Part shown: positions 35,464-45,242 of the stretch, piece after piece
Layout: every line of letters begins with the position of its first letter
How positions within the stretch are numbered: the first letter of the stretch is position 1
Assembly (NCBI GenBank): GCA_964399535.1
Contig: CAYNRE010000032.1
Coordinates: 1-64,000 of the forward strand
DNA from: CAYNRE01 sp964399535
Lineage (GTDB): Bacteria; Planctomycetota; Planctomycetia; Pirellulales; CAYNRE01
DNA: 64,000 bases
Reading direction: 5' to 3'
Position numbers and translations under genes: made by a program
Notes under the pieces: model-generated
What the model was told of the DNA's origin: nothing
Seen by the model: the letters and a program-made list of their open reading frames with translations, nothing else
Databases searched by the model: none

Positions 35464-37395
35464 CTACAGGTGAAATCGTTCCTGCAGCACGCAGGCGCTG
35501 AGCACCATCATCAACACGTAGCTGGCGCCGCTGCGGCGGCGCTCGTCGAATTCCGGCAGCCGGTCGAGCAAAAACCGCACGACCGACGGCTCGTAGAAGG
35601 GCATTGAATCCAGCACCTGGCTGCGGAGCATATCGTGCAGGTATTGGTTCAAGCGCCCCTCGGGCTGCAGGCCGGCCGGCGGCGCCAGGAAGGGGTGCTT
35701 CTGGCGGCGATACACGGTGTCGGTCAGCACCGGCCGGGCCGCCTCGCGGAGGACGTATTTTTCGGTCATGCCATGGATCTTCATCGATACCGGCATCGCC
35801 TGCACCAGCTCAACCAGGTGATGGTCGAGGAACGGCACGCGCCCCTCGATCGAGTTGGCCATCTCCATCCGGTCGCCCAAAAAATTGAGCAGGTAATTGG
35901 CCAGCATCGACTTGGTCCACAGGTACAGCGACTGGTTCACCGGGTCGCGGCCCGCCAGCTTTTGCCCCACGTCGAAGCGATTGAGAAACACCAGGAACGG
36001 GTCGCGCTGGGCATAGCGCCCTAGAAACTCCTCGCGGAACAAGCGGCGGTAACGCAGGCTGTTCGAAGAGCGGGTTTCCATCCACGAGGGAACGTAGCCC
36101 AGTGTGCGGCGAACCCCGTCCATGGGCAGCGTTTCGCCGCTGGGCAGCAGCACGCCCCGCGAAACCTCGTTGGCGCTGTCCAGTTCCTCGAGCAACCGCG
36201 CGACCTCGGCGGGGTCCTGGCCCTGCGAGTTGTAGAGCAACATGTCGCGGCGAAAGTGGGCATAACCCCCCAGGATTTCGTCCGAGCCCTCGCCGGTCAA
36301 AACCACCTTGTAGCCATGCTCGCGCACCCGGCGGCTGAGCAGGTACTTGGCCACGCCGTGCGGATTGGCGGTCATGGTCTCGGCGTGCCACACCGCGTCG
36401 GCGAAATGGTCGGCCAGCTCGGTCTGGGTGATCGGCAGCGGATAGAAATCGGCGCCGGCGTGGGCCGCCATTTCCTCGGCTACGTGCTGCTCGTTGTACT
36501 CCGCCGTGTCGAAGCAGAGGGTGAAAGCGTGAATTCGATCGCTGCGGTGCCGGGCCGCCAGGCCCAACAGCGCGCACGAATCGATGCCACCGCTCAGGTA
36601 ACAACCCACCGGCACATCGGCCCGCAGCCGCAGCCGCACCGCCTCGTCGAGAGCCGCCGCAAACCGCTCGATATGCTCCTCGGGCAAGTGGCCCGGCGGA
36701 GGATCGCTGGTGCGCGGGTAATTGAAATCCCAGTACGGCACCAGTTGCACCCGCTCGCGCGTGGCCAACAAGTAATGTCCGGGCGGAACCTGGTACACCC
36801 CCCGGAACAGGGTGCGATCTTGATCGAAGTAAACGTGCGAGTATTGGAAGAACGATTCTTCATCCCAGGCGGCGGGCACTCCGGCTTCGAACAGGGCTTT
36901 GACCTCCGAGGCCAGATAAAGCCGCCCCTCGTGCTCGGCATAGTACAACGGCTTGATTCCGAACCGGTCGCGGGCGGCGAAGAGAAGTTGGTTCGGCTGA
37001 TCCCAGATGAGAATCGCGAATTCCCCGCGCAACTGTTGCAAGGCCGCCGCGCCGCGCTCTTCGTACAAGTGTAGGGCGATTTCGCTGTCGCTGCGGGTGC
37101 GCAGTTGGTGTCCGCGGTCTTCCAGCTCGCGCTGCACGCGCTGGTAGTCGTAGAGCTCGCCATTGACGACCAGGTGCAGCCGGCCGTCTTCGTTGGCAAT
37201 CGGCTGGTCCCCCGTCGTCAGGTCGATAATGCTGAGCCGCGCGTGTCCCAAGCCGACCCGGCCATCGGGGCTGATCCATTGGCGCTGGCCATCGGGCCCC
37301 CGGTGGTGCAGCCGGGCCGTGGCGCGGCCCAGCACCTCGGCCGAGATCGGCGGCGCTGCCTCGTCGCGGCAGAAAATCCCCACGATGCCACACAT
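35464..37395 (-). CDS. asnB: Asparagine synthase (glutamine-hydrolysing)
   Basis: A 643-residue class II amidotransferase. The ATG at 37395 exposes Cys2 (MCGIVGIF), the N-terminal nucleophile after Met removal, which fixes this start. The glutaminase domain includes RLHHRGPDGQ, HARLSIIDL and NGELYDYQ. The synthetase domain has the PP-loop SGGIDSCALLGLA near residue 267 and LTGEGSDEILGGYAHFRR. Length fits AsnB (about 550-650). It converts aspartate, glutamine and ATP to asparagine; similar paralogs amidate other carboxylates such as cell-envelope sugars or peptides, and context does not decide. It reads into the nitroreductase gene, 36 bp downstream, and is divergent from the redoxin/cytochrome gene. 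Confidence 0.93.
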   Translation of the reverse strand: MCGIVGIFCRDEAAPPISAEVLGRATARLHHRGPDGQRQWISPDGRVGLGHARLSIIDLTTGDQPIANEDGRLHLVVNGELYDYQRVQRELEDRGHQLRTRSDSEIALHLYEERGAAALQQLRGEFAILIWDQPNQLLFAARDRFGIKPLYYAEHEGRLYLASEVKALFEAGVPAAWDEESFFQYSHVYFDQDRTLFRGVYQVPPGHYLLATRERVQLVPYWDFNYPRTSDPPPGHLPEEHIERFAAALDEAVRLRLRADVPVGCYLSGGIDSCALLGLAARHRSDRIHAFTLCFDTAEYNEQHVAEEMAAHAGADFYPLPITQTELADHFADAVWHAETMTANPHGVAKYLLSRRVREHGYKVVLTGEGSDEILGGYAHFRRDMLLYNSQGQDPAEVARLLEELDSANEVSRGVLLPSGETLPMDGVRRTLGYVPSWMETRSSNSLRYRRLFREEFLGRYAQRDPFLVFLNRFDVGQKLAGRDPVNQSLYLWTKSMLANYLLNFLGDRMEMANSIEGRVPFLDHHLVELVQAMPVSMKIHGMTEKYVLREAARPVLTDTVYRRQKHPFLAPPAGLQPEGRLNQYLHDMLRSQVLDSMPFYEPSVVRFLLDRLPEFDERRRSGASYVLMMVLSACVLQERFHL

Positions 37396-37868
37396 CGGCG
37401 GACAATTCCTTTCTGGCTGGTTCGCGGCCCCTGCTTCACCCCGCCGGACGGCGCGCCAAATCCCTCTCGACCCGAGCGATCGCCAGGCGCGCGGAGCCTG
37501 AATTGATTCCAGCGGGGAGGGGGTGTCAAGAAATGCGCCCCCGCGCTCAATTGGCGCGGCACCTGAACCGCGCAAGCGCGGCGAGCCGGCCCCCGGCGTG
37601 CTCCATTCACGGCAGGCCGCCCAGTTCTGGTCGACCTCGCCACCCGGGGCTGCCGACCTCCTGCCAAATCCAGTGGGCCGGCGGTGGTTTCGACCAATCC
37701 CACCCGGCCGGTATTTCCTGTCAGCGGGTATTTCTTGACACGCGTCGAGCGAATTGGCACAATCGGCAGTCGGTTAGGGGGCTAACTAATACCGGTGTTC
37801 TGTCGGCATTTCCCGGCCGTGAAATAAGAATACGAATTCTCATTCTTCTCCTTGGTTACGAGGTTTTC
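37396..37868. other. Divergent spacer between asnB and the redoxin fusion gene
   Basis: A 473-bp non-coding region. It contains a good plus-strand promoter pair at 37735-37763 and an AT-rich patch just before the redoxin start (37795-37868). The long open frame upstream of 37869 is low-complexity and not counted as coding. Confidence 0.5.
37735..37763 (+). promoter_or_regulatory. Candidate promoter of the redoxin/cytochrome fusion gene
   Basis: A perfect TTGACA (37735-37740), 17-bp spacer and CACAAT (37758-37763, 4 of 6). The leader to the ATG at 37869 would be about 100 bases. Confidence 0.55.
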
Positions 37869-40163
37869 ATGCGCTCCTTCCGCCGCTCACTGCCCGTGGG
37901 GTTGTTGTTGGCGTCGTTTGTCGCCGGGGCCGCCCTGGCCGAGGAGGCGCGCATCGGCCGCCAAGTGGCCGACTTTGAGCTCACCGACTTTCGCGGCAAG
38001 GCGCACCGGTTGAGCGATTACGCCGACCAGTCGGTGGTTGTGTTGGCCTTCCTGGGCACCGAATGCCCGTTGGCCAAGCTGTACGCCCCGCGGCTGGCCC
38101 AACTCGCTGCCGAGTATGGCTCGCGCGGCGTCGTCATTCTGGGGATCTCGGCCAACCAGCAAGATTCCATCACCGAATTGGCCGCCTACGCCCGGCAGCA
38201 CGGAATCCAGTTTCCGCTGCTCAAAGACTTGAATAACCAGCTGGCCGATGCCGTCGGCGCGGTTCGTACGCCCGAGGTGTTCGTGCTGGATCGCCAGCGC
38301 GTGGTGCGCTATTGGGGGCGGATCGACGACCAGTACGGGTTTCAAGACCAGCGGGTCGGCTACCAATTGGCCGAACCGCGGCGCCGCGACCTGGCCCTGG
38401 CCCTCGACGAGTTGTTGGAAGGCAAGCCGGTGAGCGTGGCCCAGACCGAGGTTTCCGGTTGCCGCATCGGTCGGGTTCGGCGGCCTGACCCCACGGCCGA
38501 AGTGACTTTTGCGGGCCAGATCGCCGAGGTATTCAACAACCGCTGCGTGACCTGCCATCGCCCGGGCCAGATCGGCCCGTTTTCGCTCACCGAATATGAG
38601 GAAGCCGCCGGTTGGGCCGAGATGATTCGCGAGGTGGTCGAAGACCAGCGCATGCCCCCCTGGCACGCCGATCCGCAATACGGCGATTTCGTCAACGATG
38701 CTCGGCTGAGCGAGGACGAAAAGCAGTTGATTTACCGCTGGGTCGATGCCGGCGCCCCCCTGGGCGACCCGGCCCAACTGCCCGAGCCGCCGAAGTTCTC
38801 CCAGGGCTGGATGATTCCCGAGCCCGACGAAGTCATCTACATGCGCGACGAGCCTTATACGGTTCCGGCCGAAGGGGTGGTGCCCTACGAGCGGTTCATC
38901 GTCGATCCGGGCTGGGGCGAAGACCGCTGGATCAAGGCCATCGAGCCGGTGCCGGGCAACCCGGCCGTGGTGCACCACATTGTGATGTACTTGATTCCGC
39001 CCCAGGGACCGCGGACCGGCCAGGCCGCGCGGCTGCGCACCGACTGGTTGGCCGCCTTCGCGCCGGGGCTACGTCCCCAGGTGCTGCCCGACGGCTATGC
39101 CCGGCTGATTCCCAAGGGCTACAAACTGGTGTTCGAGCTGCACTACACCCCCAACGGCACCGAGCAGCAAGATCGCAGCTATCTGGGCATTGTGTTTGCC
39201 GATCCGAAGACCGTGAAACGGGAAATCGCCGTCAAGAATGCCGGCAACTTCTCTTTCGAGATCCCGCCGGGAGAACCGAATTTCGAGGTGCATTCCGAAT
39301 ACGAATTCCGCGAAGACTCGATCCTCTGGAGCGTTTCGCCCCACATGCACGTTCGCGGAAAAGACTTCTTCTACGAGTTGCGATACCCCGACGGCCAGGT
39401 CGAGACGATCTTGTCGGTGCCGCGCTACGATTTCGCCTGGCAAACCACGTACGTGTTCCGCGAACCCAAACCGGTTCCCAAGGGCTCGGTCATGCACTGC
39501 GTGGCCCACTTCGACAACTCGGAAGATAACCTCAACAACCCCGACCCGACCGAAAAAGTGCGCTGGGGCGAGCAGACTTGGGAAGAAATGATGTTCGGCT
39601 GGTTTGAAATGGGCCTTGCCGATCAGGATCTAACCAAGCCCCAGCCGCCGCCGGTCGATCGGGTACAGAAGTTCCGCGAACTACACGCGGGAGGCTCGGA
39701 GATTTCCAACCAGCTTCGCGAAATCTCCCTCCAGGCCTTGCGCTCGGCTGAGGATTTTCAATTCTTTGCCTACTACCTTTCCGACACGGTGCCGCAGCTC
39801 GACCGCGTCTGTCTGACCTATGTGGCCGACGAGAAACTGCGCGTGAGGGCGGTCGAAGAACTGAACGACGTGCGGACCACGCTGCGCAGCCCCTCGACGG
39901 TGCTGCGGGCCAAAGGCGAGGACCTGGCCCGCTACGCCGGCTCGACCGAGGTGGTGGTTCATGGCGACCTGAGCCAGATAAAGTCGGGGGTGCTCGAAAA
40001 GATGTTCCGGCGCGGCATCCAGTCGAGCGCTCACATCCCCGTCACGATCGATGGCGTGCCCATGACGCTGAATTTCTGGAGCACCGATGCCGAGGCTTTC
40101 CCCGCCGAGGTGATCGAGGTCCTGAAGACCGTTGCCGAGTTAGCCGCCCGAGGGACTCACTGA
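37869..40163 (+). CDS. Redoxin + cytochrome c-like + PHM-like copper monooxygenase fusion
   Basis: A 764-residue exported protein; signal peptide MRSFRRSLPVGLLLASFVAG. Residues 30-190 are a thioredoxin-fold redoxin (ELTDFRGKAHRLSDY, VLAFLGTECPLAKLYAPRL) with Cys66 but no resolving CxxC. Residues about 215-310 hold CVTCH (226-230) and IGPFSLTEYEEA, PPWHADPQYG, a c-type haem motif. Residues about 340-580 resemble the ascorbate-dependent copper type II monooxygenases (PHM/DBM): VVHHIVMY (His369-His370), ELHYTPNG (His425), PHMHVRGKDF (His492, His494) and SVMHC (Met542), matching the CuH and CuM ligand order. The last 180 residues are not recognised. This architecture is known to me as a planctomycete/acidobacterial type without assigned function. 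It probably acts in the periplasm in oxidative chemistry. Confidence 0.87.
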   Translation: MRSFRRSLPVGLLLASFVAGAALAEEARIGRQVADFELTDFRGKAHRLSDYADQSVVVLAFLGTECPLAKLYAPRLAQLAAEYGSRGVVILGISANQQDSITELAAYARQHGIQFPLLKDLNNQLADAVGAVRTPEVFVLDRQRVVRYWGRIDDQYGFQDQRVGYQLAEPRRRDLALALDELLEGKPVSVAQTEVSGCRIGRVRRPDPTAEVTFAGQIAEVFNNRCVTCHRPGQIGPFSLTEYEEAAGWAEMIREVVEDQRMPPWHADPQYGDFVNDARLSEDEKQLIYRWVDAGAPLGDPAQLPEPPKFSQGWMIPEPDEVIYMRDEPYTVPAEGVVPYERFIVDPGWGEDRWIKAIEPVPGNPAVVHHIVMYLIPPQGPRTGQAARLRTDWLAAFAPGLRPQVLPDGYARLIPKGYKLVFELHYTPNGTEQQDRSYLGIVFADPKTVKREIAVKNAGNFSFEIPPGEPNFEVHSEYEFREDSILWSVSPHMHVRGKDFFYELRYPDGQVETILSVPRYDFAWQTTYVFREPKPVPKGSVMHCVAHFDNSEDNLNNPDPTEKVRWGEQTWEEMMFGWFEMGLADQDLTKPQPPPVDRVQKFRELHAGGSEISNQLREISLQALRSAEDFQFFAYYLSDTVPQLDRVCLTYVADEKLRVRAVEELNDVRTTLRSPSTVLRAKGEDLARYAGSTEVVVHGDLSQIKSGVLEKMFRRGIQSSAHIPVTIDGVPMTLNFWSTDAEAFPAEVIEVLKTVAELAARGTH

Positions 40164-40351
40164 GCCTGGCGGCCCAACCGCGGGCAGCCGTGACGATCGT
40201 GGGAACGGTCGACCGGACCCTGGCCCCTCAACCAAGCCAAATGGCCCTTCGGACGCTGTCGACCGCTCGCTGAGTCTCCGGACGCTGCCGTGCGGAATGG
40301 CAAGCTCGGGCGGTGTTGGCCGCTGGCGGAACAAGCGCCACCCGCTGGCGA

Positions 40352-40380
40352 TTGGTGCCGAGGCGGGTGGGCCGTATACT
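40352..40380 (+). promoter_or_regulatory. Candidate tRNA promoter
   Basis: TTGGTG (40352-40357), 17-bp spacer, TATACT (40375-40380, 5 of 6). It lies about 57 bases before the tRNA 5' end, consistent with a short processed leader. Confidence 0.45.
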
Positions 40381-40437
40381 CAAAGTTTGCCCGGGGCAGC
40401 CGCCGAGTCGCCTGGCGACGGTTCGCGCCGGGCCGAG

Positions 40438-40510
<73 letters not shown>

Positions 40511-40919
40511 CTTCGTTTGGCTGGCGTTTCCTCCGGGAAAACTGTGGTTTTTCCAAGACAAAACGCCGCTTCTGTACCCACGTGGTGAACATCTTCGGCA
40601 GCCCCTTCGGTGCCCGCTGGCGCACCGAGTTTCGCCCCGAATGCACCCGTGACGGCACCATAGCCGGCACCACTTTTTTTTCGCCGCTCGGCGGCCTCGA
40701 TTCGTGCGCCGGCCGGTCGCCCCGTCGCGCCGGTTCGCGTTTGGTTCGGTGGCTGGGAATTGGTGCCCGCGCACCCAGCTTCCCGGGGGCTGCTTCGGCC
40801 GTTGCCCAAGGCGAACCCTGCGGGACCGGGCCCGGTCGGTGGCGGATTCTTCGGCCGTGTGAGAAAATACGCCGAGCAGGCGCAGGGCTCGATTGTTGTG
40901 CTGAAAAGGGTTACTTCCG
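40511..40919. other. Spacer between the tRNA and the desaturase gene
   Basis: A 409-bp region with no credible gene. It holds an imperfect hairpin plus T8 (40649-40681) that could end the tRNA transcript. GC-rich shadow frames on both strands were ignored. Confidence 0.45.
40649..40681 (+). terminator. Possible intrinsic terminator after the tRNA
   Basis: Imperfect stem GTG-AC-GGC / GCC-GG-CAC (40649-40670) followed three bases later by eight T (40674-40681). The stem has an internal mismatch loop, so the call is tentative. It is about 140 bases from the tRNA 3' end. Confidence 0.4.
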
Positions 40920-41939
40920 ATGGCGACTTCGGATTCCTCGCCACGGCTGGCCGACGCCGACGACACCGAATTCGCAGTGCCGATCGAGCACTACAACCGC
41001 GCGGCGGTCATACCCGTGGTCCGTCGGCTCTCGCGGGTTAGCAACGTGCGCAGTGTGGTGCTCATCGCCGGGCAATGGGCCGCCATCGTCGCGGCCATGG
41101 CGGGAGCCGTTCATTTTTCGACCTGGTGGGCCTATCTGTTGGCCGCGCTGGTCATCGGTTCGCGTCAACAGGCCCTGGGCATTCTGGTCCACGACGCGGC
41201 CCACTGGCTGCTGTTCACCAACCGCACCGTGAACGACCTGGCCAGCGACCTGTTCTGCGCGTTCCCCATCGGGCTGAGCACCACGCTCTATCGGAAAACG
41301 CATTTCGATCACCACCGCTATACCAGCACCGCGGAGGACCCCGATTGGGTCATGCAGCGGGCCGACCCCGACTGGCATTGGCCGAAGACCCGCCGCGAGG
41401 CTTGGTGGCTCTTGGTTCGTTCGGTGCTGGCGCTGAACTGGCCGCAGTCCATGCGAACGGCGATGACCTGGTCGCCGGCCGCGAACCTGACCCGGCGGCC
41501 CGTCGATCGCTCGTTCCCCTGGTCGGCCCGGTGCTTGTTCGTGGCGGGCACGATCGTGCTGTACGCCCTGATCGGCTGGGGAATCTATCAATCTCCCCGG
41601 TTCACGCTCACGCTGATCGCGCTTTGGGTCGCCCCGTTTCTCTTGATCTTCAATTTTCTGTCGCGCATTCGGGCCACCGCCGAGCATATCGCCACCCCGG
41701 CCGGGCACGAGCTGAACTCGACTCGCACCATTCTGGCGCCGTGGTGGGAGCGGTGGCTGATCGCCCCGCTGGGCATCAACTATCACCTGGAACACCACCT
41801 GTTTCCGTCCGTGCCGGGAAGCCGCTTGCGCGAATTGCACGCCGCGCTCATGGCCGACGACGACTTTCGCGCGCGGGCCCATCTGACGAGGGGCTACCTT
41901 ACACCCGGTGGCCTGGTCTCGGAGTTGGTGAAGAACTGA
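40920..41939 (+). CDS. Membrane fatty acid desaturase
   Basis: A 339-residue integral membrane di-iron desaturase. The three histidine boxes are present: HDAAH (91-95), HFDHH (128-132) and HLEHH (289-293, in YHLEHHLFPSVPGSRL). Hydrophobic segments lie near residues 45-85 and 205-245. Family members use O2 and electrons from a ferredoxin or cytochrome to introduce a double bond in an acyl chain, or to hydroxylate related lipids; the exact acyl position cannot be told. No electron-donor gene is adjacent. Start is ATG at 40920. The next gene begins 220 bp downstream on the same strand and is unrelated in function. Confidence 0.92.
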   Translation: MATSDSSPRLADADDTEFAVPIEHYNRAAVIPVVRRLSRVSNVRSVVLIAGQWAAIVAAMAGAVHFSTWWAYLLAALVIGSRQQALGILVHDAAHWLLFTNRTVNDLASDLFCAFPIGLSTTLYRKTHFDHHRYTSTAEDPDWVMQRADPDWHWPKTRREAWWLLVRSVLALNWPQSMRTAMTWSPAANLTRRPVDRSFPWSARCLFVAGTIVLYALIGWGIYQSPRFTLTLIALWVAPFLLIFNFLSRIRATAEHIATPAGHELNSTRTILAPWWERWLIAPLGINYHLEHHLFPSVPGSRLRELHAALMADDDFRARAHLTRGYLTPGGLVSELVKN

Positions 41940-42159
41940 CCCGGTCGATGCGGACTGGTTCAGGCCAGTGGCCGGCCCGAATCTCCCGCGGCATAGCGCG
42001 GTACGCGAGTCCGGTTTCCCCCTTGGTCACCCGGCCAAGCCACCGAAACCTGTTATCGTATCTCGGGTTGAATCAGCGAGTTTTTCTACGCGGGGCCTCC
42101 GAGTTGGTGGCGATGCCCGCTTGGTTGCCGACAAGCGGCACCAGAAGATAGGAACAAGA

Positions 42160-45100
42160 ATGGTCAATCGACGGTTGTTTCTGGCCGCTTCGATCGTGCT
42201 CCTTGCTTTCGGCAGGCCGGCCCCAGCTGCGACCATCGCCGGGTATGCCTCCCTGGGCGCTAGCGAGTCGGCGGGCACCACCTATACCGGTAGCTGGGTA
42301 CCCTACCTGGCCAATCAGCGTGGGCTGAATTTCGGCGGCACGAATCAGCCCTACAATGTGGCCGTCGGCGGAGCTAGAACCGACACCCTGCTCACCCAGG
42401 GGCAGCATACCGAAGTCCGCGACCTGGTTCAGGCGGGCCTGGTCGAGGCCGCGTATCTGTTCATTGGCGGGAACGACGCCTTCGCGGCGGGGCTGAGCAT
42501 TGCCTCTGGGGCGCTCTCGGGCGCGGCGCTCGAGGAATGGGCCCAGGGGCTTGTCGACAACATTATGGTTGCCGTCGATACGGTGCTAGGCGCTAACCCC
42601 GCCGGGATGATCGTGGCGGGCCTACCCGATATTACGCTCACTCCAGCGGGCCGCCCGGTGTTCAGCACGGCACAAACCCGCGCGCGGGGCGTGGCGGCGG
42701 TCGACCTGGTGAACTCGCTGCTGCTGCCCCAAGTGCTCGACCGAGGCCAGGCCTTTATCGACACCGCGGCGGCGCTTCGCGACCTGAACGCCGCTCCGCT
42801 CACGGTTGGCGGCGTGCTGATCGACACCGTGGTGGGCGACCCCGACCCGACGCATTTTTTTCAAGACGGTCGTCATCCGGCCGCGGTAGGTAACGGCATT
42901 TTCGCCAACCTAATGCTGACCGCTTCGAATATCGCCCTGGGTACTGAATACGCCCTGCTGAGCGATCAAGAGGTATTAAACACGGCCGGACTGCTCAATC
43001 AGTACACCGGCGAAACCACGACGCTGGACTACGCCAGATACGTGATTGTGCCCGAACCGCCGGCGCTGATCGGCGATGCCAACGGCGATTGCTCGGTGGG
43101 GGCCGCCGACTACGCGCTCTGGGCGGCTCAACTTGGCCAATCGGGCCAGGGGCTTTCGGCCGATTTCGACGGCAGCGGCGAGGTGGGGGCGGCCGACTAC
43201 GCGCTCTGGGCGGCCAACTTCGGCAAGACCTGTTCGCCGGCCCCGGCCCCGGTGCCCGAGCCGGGGAGCTGGCTGCTCGCGTTGGTGGGGGGGCTGCTGG
43301 CGGTAACCATGCGCAAAGGGACCGCCGGAAAGGCGGCCGGCGCTTGGCGTGCGCAGCCCCCGATGCGTCGCCGATTCGCGCTTGGGGTTCCGGCGATCGG
43401 GCTGGTGCTAGGGCTTTTGCCCGCGACTTCGACCCGGGCCGACATCCTCCACGGTCTGGCCACGATGGGCGACAGCTCATCGATCAAGTCGCAGCCCTAC
43501 AAGTTTCCGGTGATGATGCAAACCTATCGCGGCCTGAATTTCGGCGGAGCAAACCTGCCCTATGTCCGCGCGGTGGGGGGTGCCACGTCGACCACGATGC
43601 TCACGCAGATGCAGCCGCAAAAAGTCGCCACCGACGTGGCCGCCGGCAAGGTAACGGTGACCACGGTGCTAGTGGGTAACAACGACTACGGGCAGAACAT
43701 TCTGGAGCTCTTGCTTACCGGGCTGACGGAGCAGGCCATGGCGGGCTTTGAGAACACGGTCGTCAGCAATATCGAAACGGCCGTGAACACGGTGCTCGAT
43801 GCGGGGATTGAAGGCGTTCTCTTGGGCGGCGTGCCCCGGTTGCTCACCGAGCCGATCGCCGCTCCTTACATTCCACAGGTTCCGCAAGAGCTGCTCGATC
43901 TGCTCGATGCCTCGCAGATGCGCGTGAACGCGCGGCTGCTCGAATTCGCCAACCAGAAACACGTTCCGTTCGTCGATTTTTTCGGCATGGGTCTGGCGTT
44001 CGGCGATTCCGACCACATCACCGTGGGCGGGGTTCCGATCAATCTGGGACAGGGGCCGACGGCCAACTACTTCTTTGTCGACGGTTTGCACCCCGGCTGG
44101 ATCGGCAACGCCGTGATCAGCAACCTCTGGATGGAAGCCCTGAACATCGCCTACGGGACCAACCTCGCGCTGTTCAGCGATCAAGAGGCGCTGAGCATGG
44201 CCAATCTTTCGGGCTACACGGGCGAGACGTTTTCCAACGTGTTCAACTATGCCGACTACATTCACTACAACCCGCCGGTGCAGCCGCAGGTGGTCGCCGC
44301 CTCACTGGGCAGCGGCAGCCTGGTCCGCATCGACAGCGCCGGACAGGGTAGTACCTATGCCGACTCGAGCGACGGGCTGCTGACCCCGCTGGACGCGGCC
44401 TACGACTCCCAGGGCAACTTGTTTGTGAGCGATGTGCTTCGTAGCCGGATCACCAGGTTCGATTCGGCCGGAGTGGCCACGACCTTTGCCGAGGCCGCCG
44501 ACGGGGCAACGCTGCCGACTTCGCTGGCCTTTTCGGCCGATGGCACCCTATTCGTTACCAGTTACCTGGCCAACACGGTGGTGCAGTTCGACGCCCAGGG
44601 TGCGGCAACCCCCTTTGGCGATGCCGCCGACGGGCTCGACAGCCCCTTTGGCGTTACGGTCGATCCCAGCGGCCACGTCTTCGTGGCCAATCTTTCCACG
44701 GCACAGATTCTGGAGTTCGACACGGCGGGCAACGTTTCGGTGTTTGCCGACGCGGCGGACGGGCTCTTTACGCCGATCGACGTATTAGCCGATCCGCTGG
44801 GAAACATCTACGTGGCCGATGCCCTGAAAAGCCGCGTTTACCGCTTCACGCCCGACGGCGTGGGGAGCGTGTACGCCGACCTGGCCGACGGGCTTTCGAC
44901 GCCCAGCGGACTGGCGCTCGACGCCGCGGGCAACCTGTACGTGGCGGACTACCTGTCGAACAAGATCATTCGGATCGATCCCGCGGGAGTCGGTACGCTG
45001 TATGCCGACGCCAGCGACGGGCTCGACAGCCCGTTTGGGCTCGCCTTTCTTGGCGAGACGCCGGCTTTTGGAGCAGCCCTGTTGGCCCGGAGCGGCGCGG

Positions 45101-45237
45101 CGGCCAGCCAGGCCGTGGTGCCTGAGCCGGCGAGCTGGCTGCTCGGGCTGTTGGGCGGGCTGCTTTCGGCCGCTGGGCTGCGAGCCAGACGGCGTTCGTC
45201 GCCATCGGCTGTGTGGTCGGCAATGAGTCGCGCTTGA
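42160..45237 (+). CDS. In-frame fusion of two exported SGNH/PEP-CTERM proteins
   Basis: A 1025-residue single frame. Half 1: signal peptide (MVNRRLFLAASIVLLAFG), an SGNH/GDSL-type domain (about 24-290; LGASES, VGGART, IGGND, DGRHPAAVGNG), a dockerin-like pair (304-360; DANGDCSVGAADYALWA x2) and a PEP-CTERM (from 365; VPEPGSWLLALVGGLLAVTM then RK). It then runs on without a stop into half 2, starting near Met402 (MRRRFALGVPAIGLVLG..., cleavage near TRADI), a second signal peptide, a second SGNH domain (GDSSS, VGGATS, VGNND, DGLHPGWIGNA), a six-blade NHL-like propeller (708-963; DSQGNLFVSDVLRSRITRFD and similar) and a final PEP-CTERM (VPEPASWLLGLLGG, RARRR). GGAAC precedes the ATG at 42160. Either a tandem pair lost its stop and spacer, or translation restarts at 43363. 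Confidence 0.9.
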   Translation: MVNRRLFLAASIVLLAFGRPAPAATIAGYASLGASESAGTTYTGSWVPYLANQRGLNFGGTNQPYNVAVGGARTDTLLTQGQHTEVRDLVQAGLVEAAYLFIGGNDAFAAGLSIASGALSGAALEEWAQGLVDNIMVAVDTVLGANPAGMIVAGLPDITLTPAGRPVFSTAQTRARGVAAVDLVNSLLLPQVLDRGQAFIDTAAALRDLNAAPLTVGGVLIDTVVGDPDPTHFFQDGRHPAAVGNGIFANLMLTASNIALGTEYALLSDQEVLNTAGLLNQYTGETTTLDYARYVIVPEPPALIGDANGDCSVGAADYALWAAQLGQSGQGLSADFDGSGEVGAADYALWAANFGKTCSPAPAPVPEPGSWLLALVGGLLAVTMRKGTAGKAAGAWRAQPPMRRRFALGVPAIGLVLGLLPATSTRADILHGLATMGDSSSIKSQPYKFPVMMQTYRGLNFGGANLPYVRAVGGATSTTMLTQMQPQKVATDVAAGKVTVTTVLVGNNDYGQNILELLLTGLTEQAMAGFENTVVSNIETAVNTVLDAGIEGVLLGGVPRLLTEPIAAPYIPQVPQELLDLLDASQMRVNARLLEFANQKHVPFVDFFGMGLAFGDSDHITVGGVPINLGQGPTANYFFVDGLHPGWIGNAVISNLWMEALNIAYGTNLALFSDQEALSMANLSGYTGETFSNVFNYADYIHYNPPVQPQVVAASLGSGSLVRIDSAGQGSTYADSSDGLLTPLDAAYDSQGNLFVSDVLRSRITRFDSAGVATTFAEAADGATLPTSLAFSADGTLFVTSYLANTVVQFDAQGAATPFGDAADGLDSPFGVTVDPSGHVFVANLSTAQILEFDTAGNVSVFADAADGLFTPIDVLADPLGNIYVADALKSRVYRFTPDGVGSVYADLADGLSTPSGLALDAAGNLYVADYLSNKIIRIDPAGVGTLYADASDGLDSPFGLAFLGETPAFGAALLARSGAAASQAVVPEPASWLLGLLGGLLSAAGLRARRRSSPSAVWSAMSRA

Positions 45238-45242
45238 TCTGG

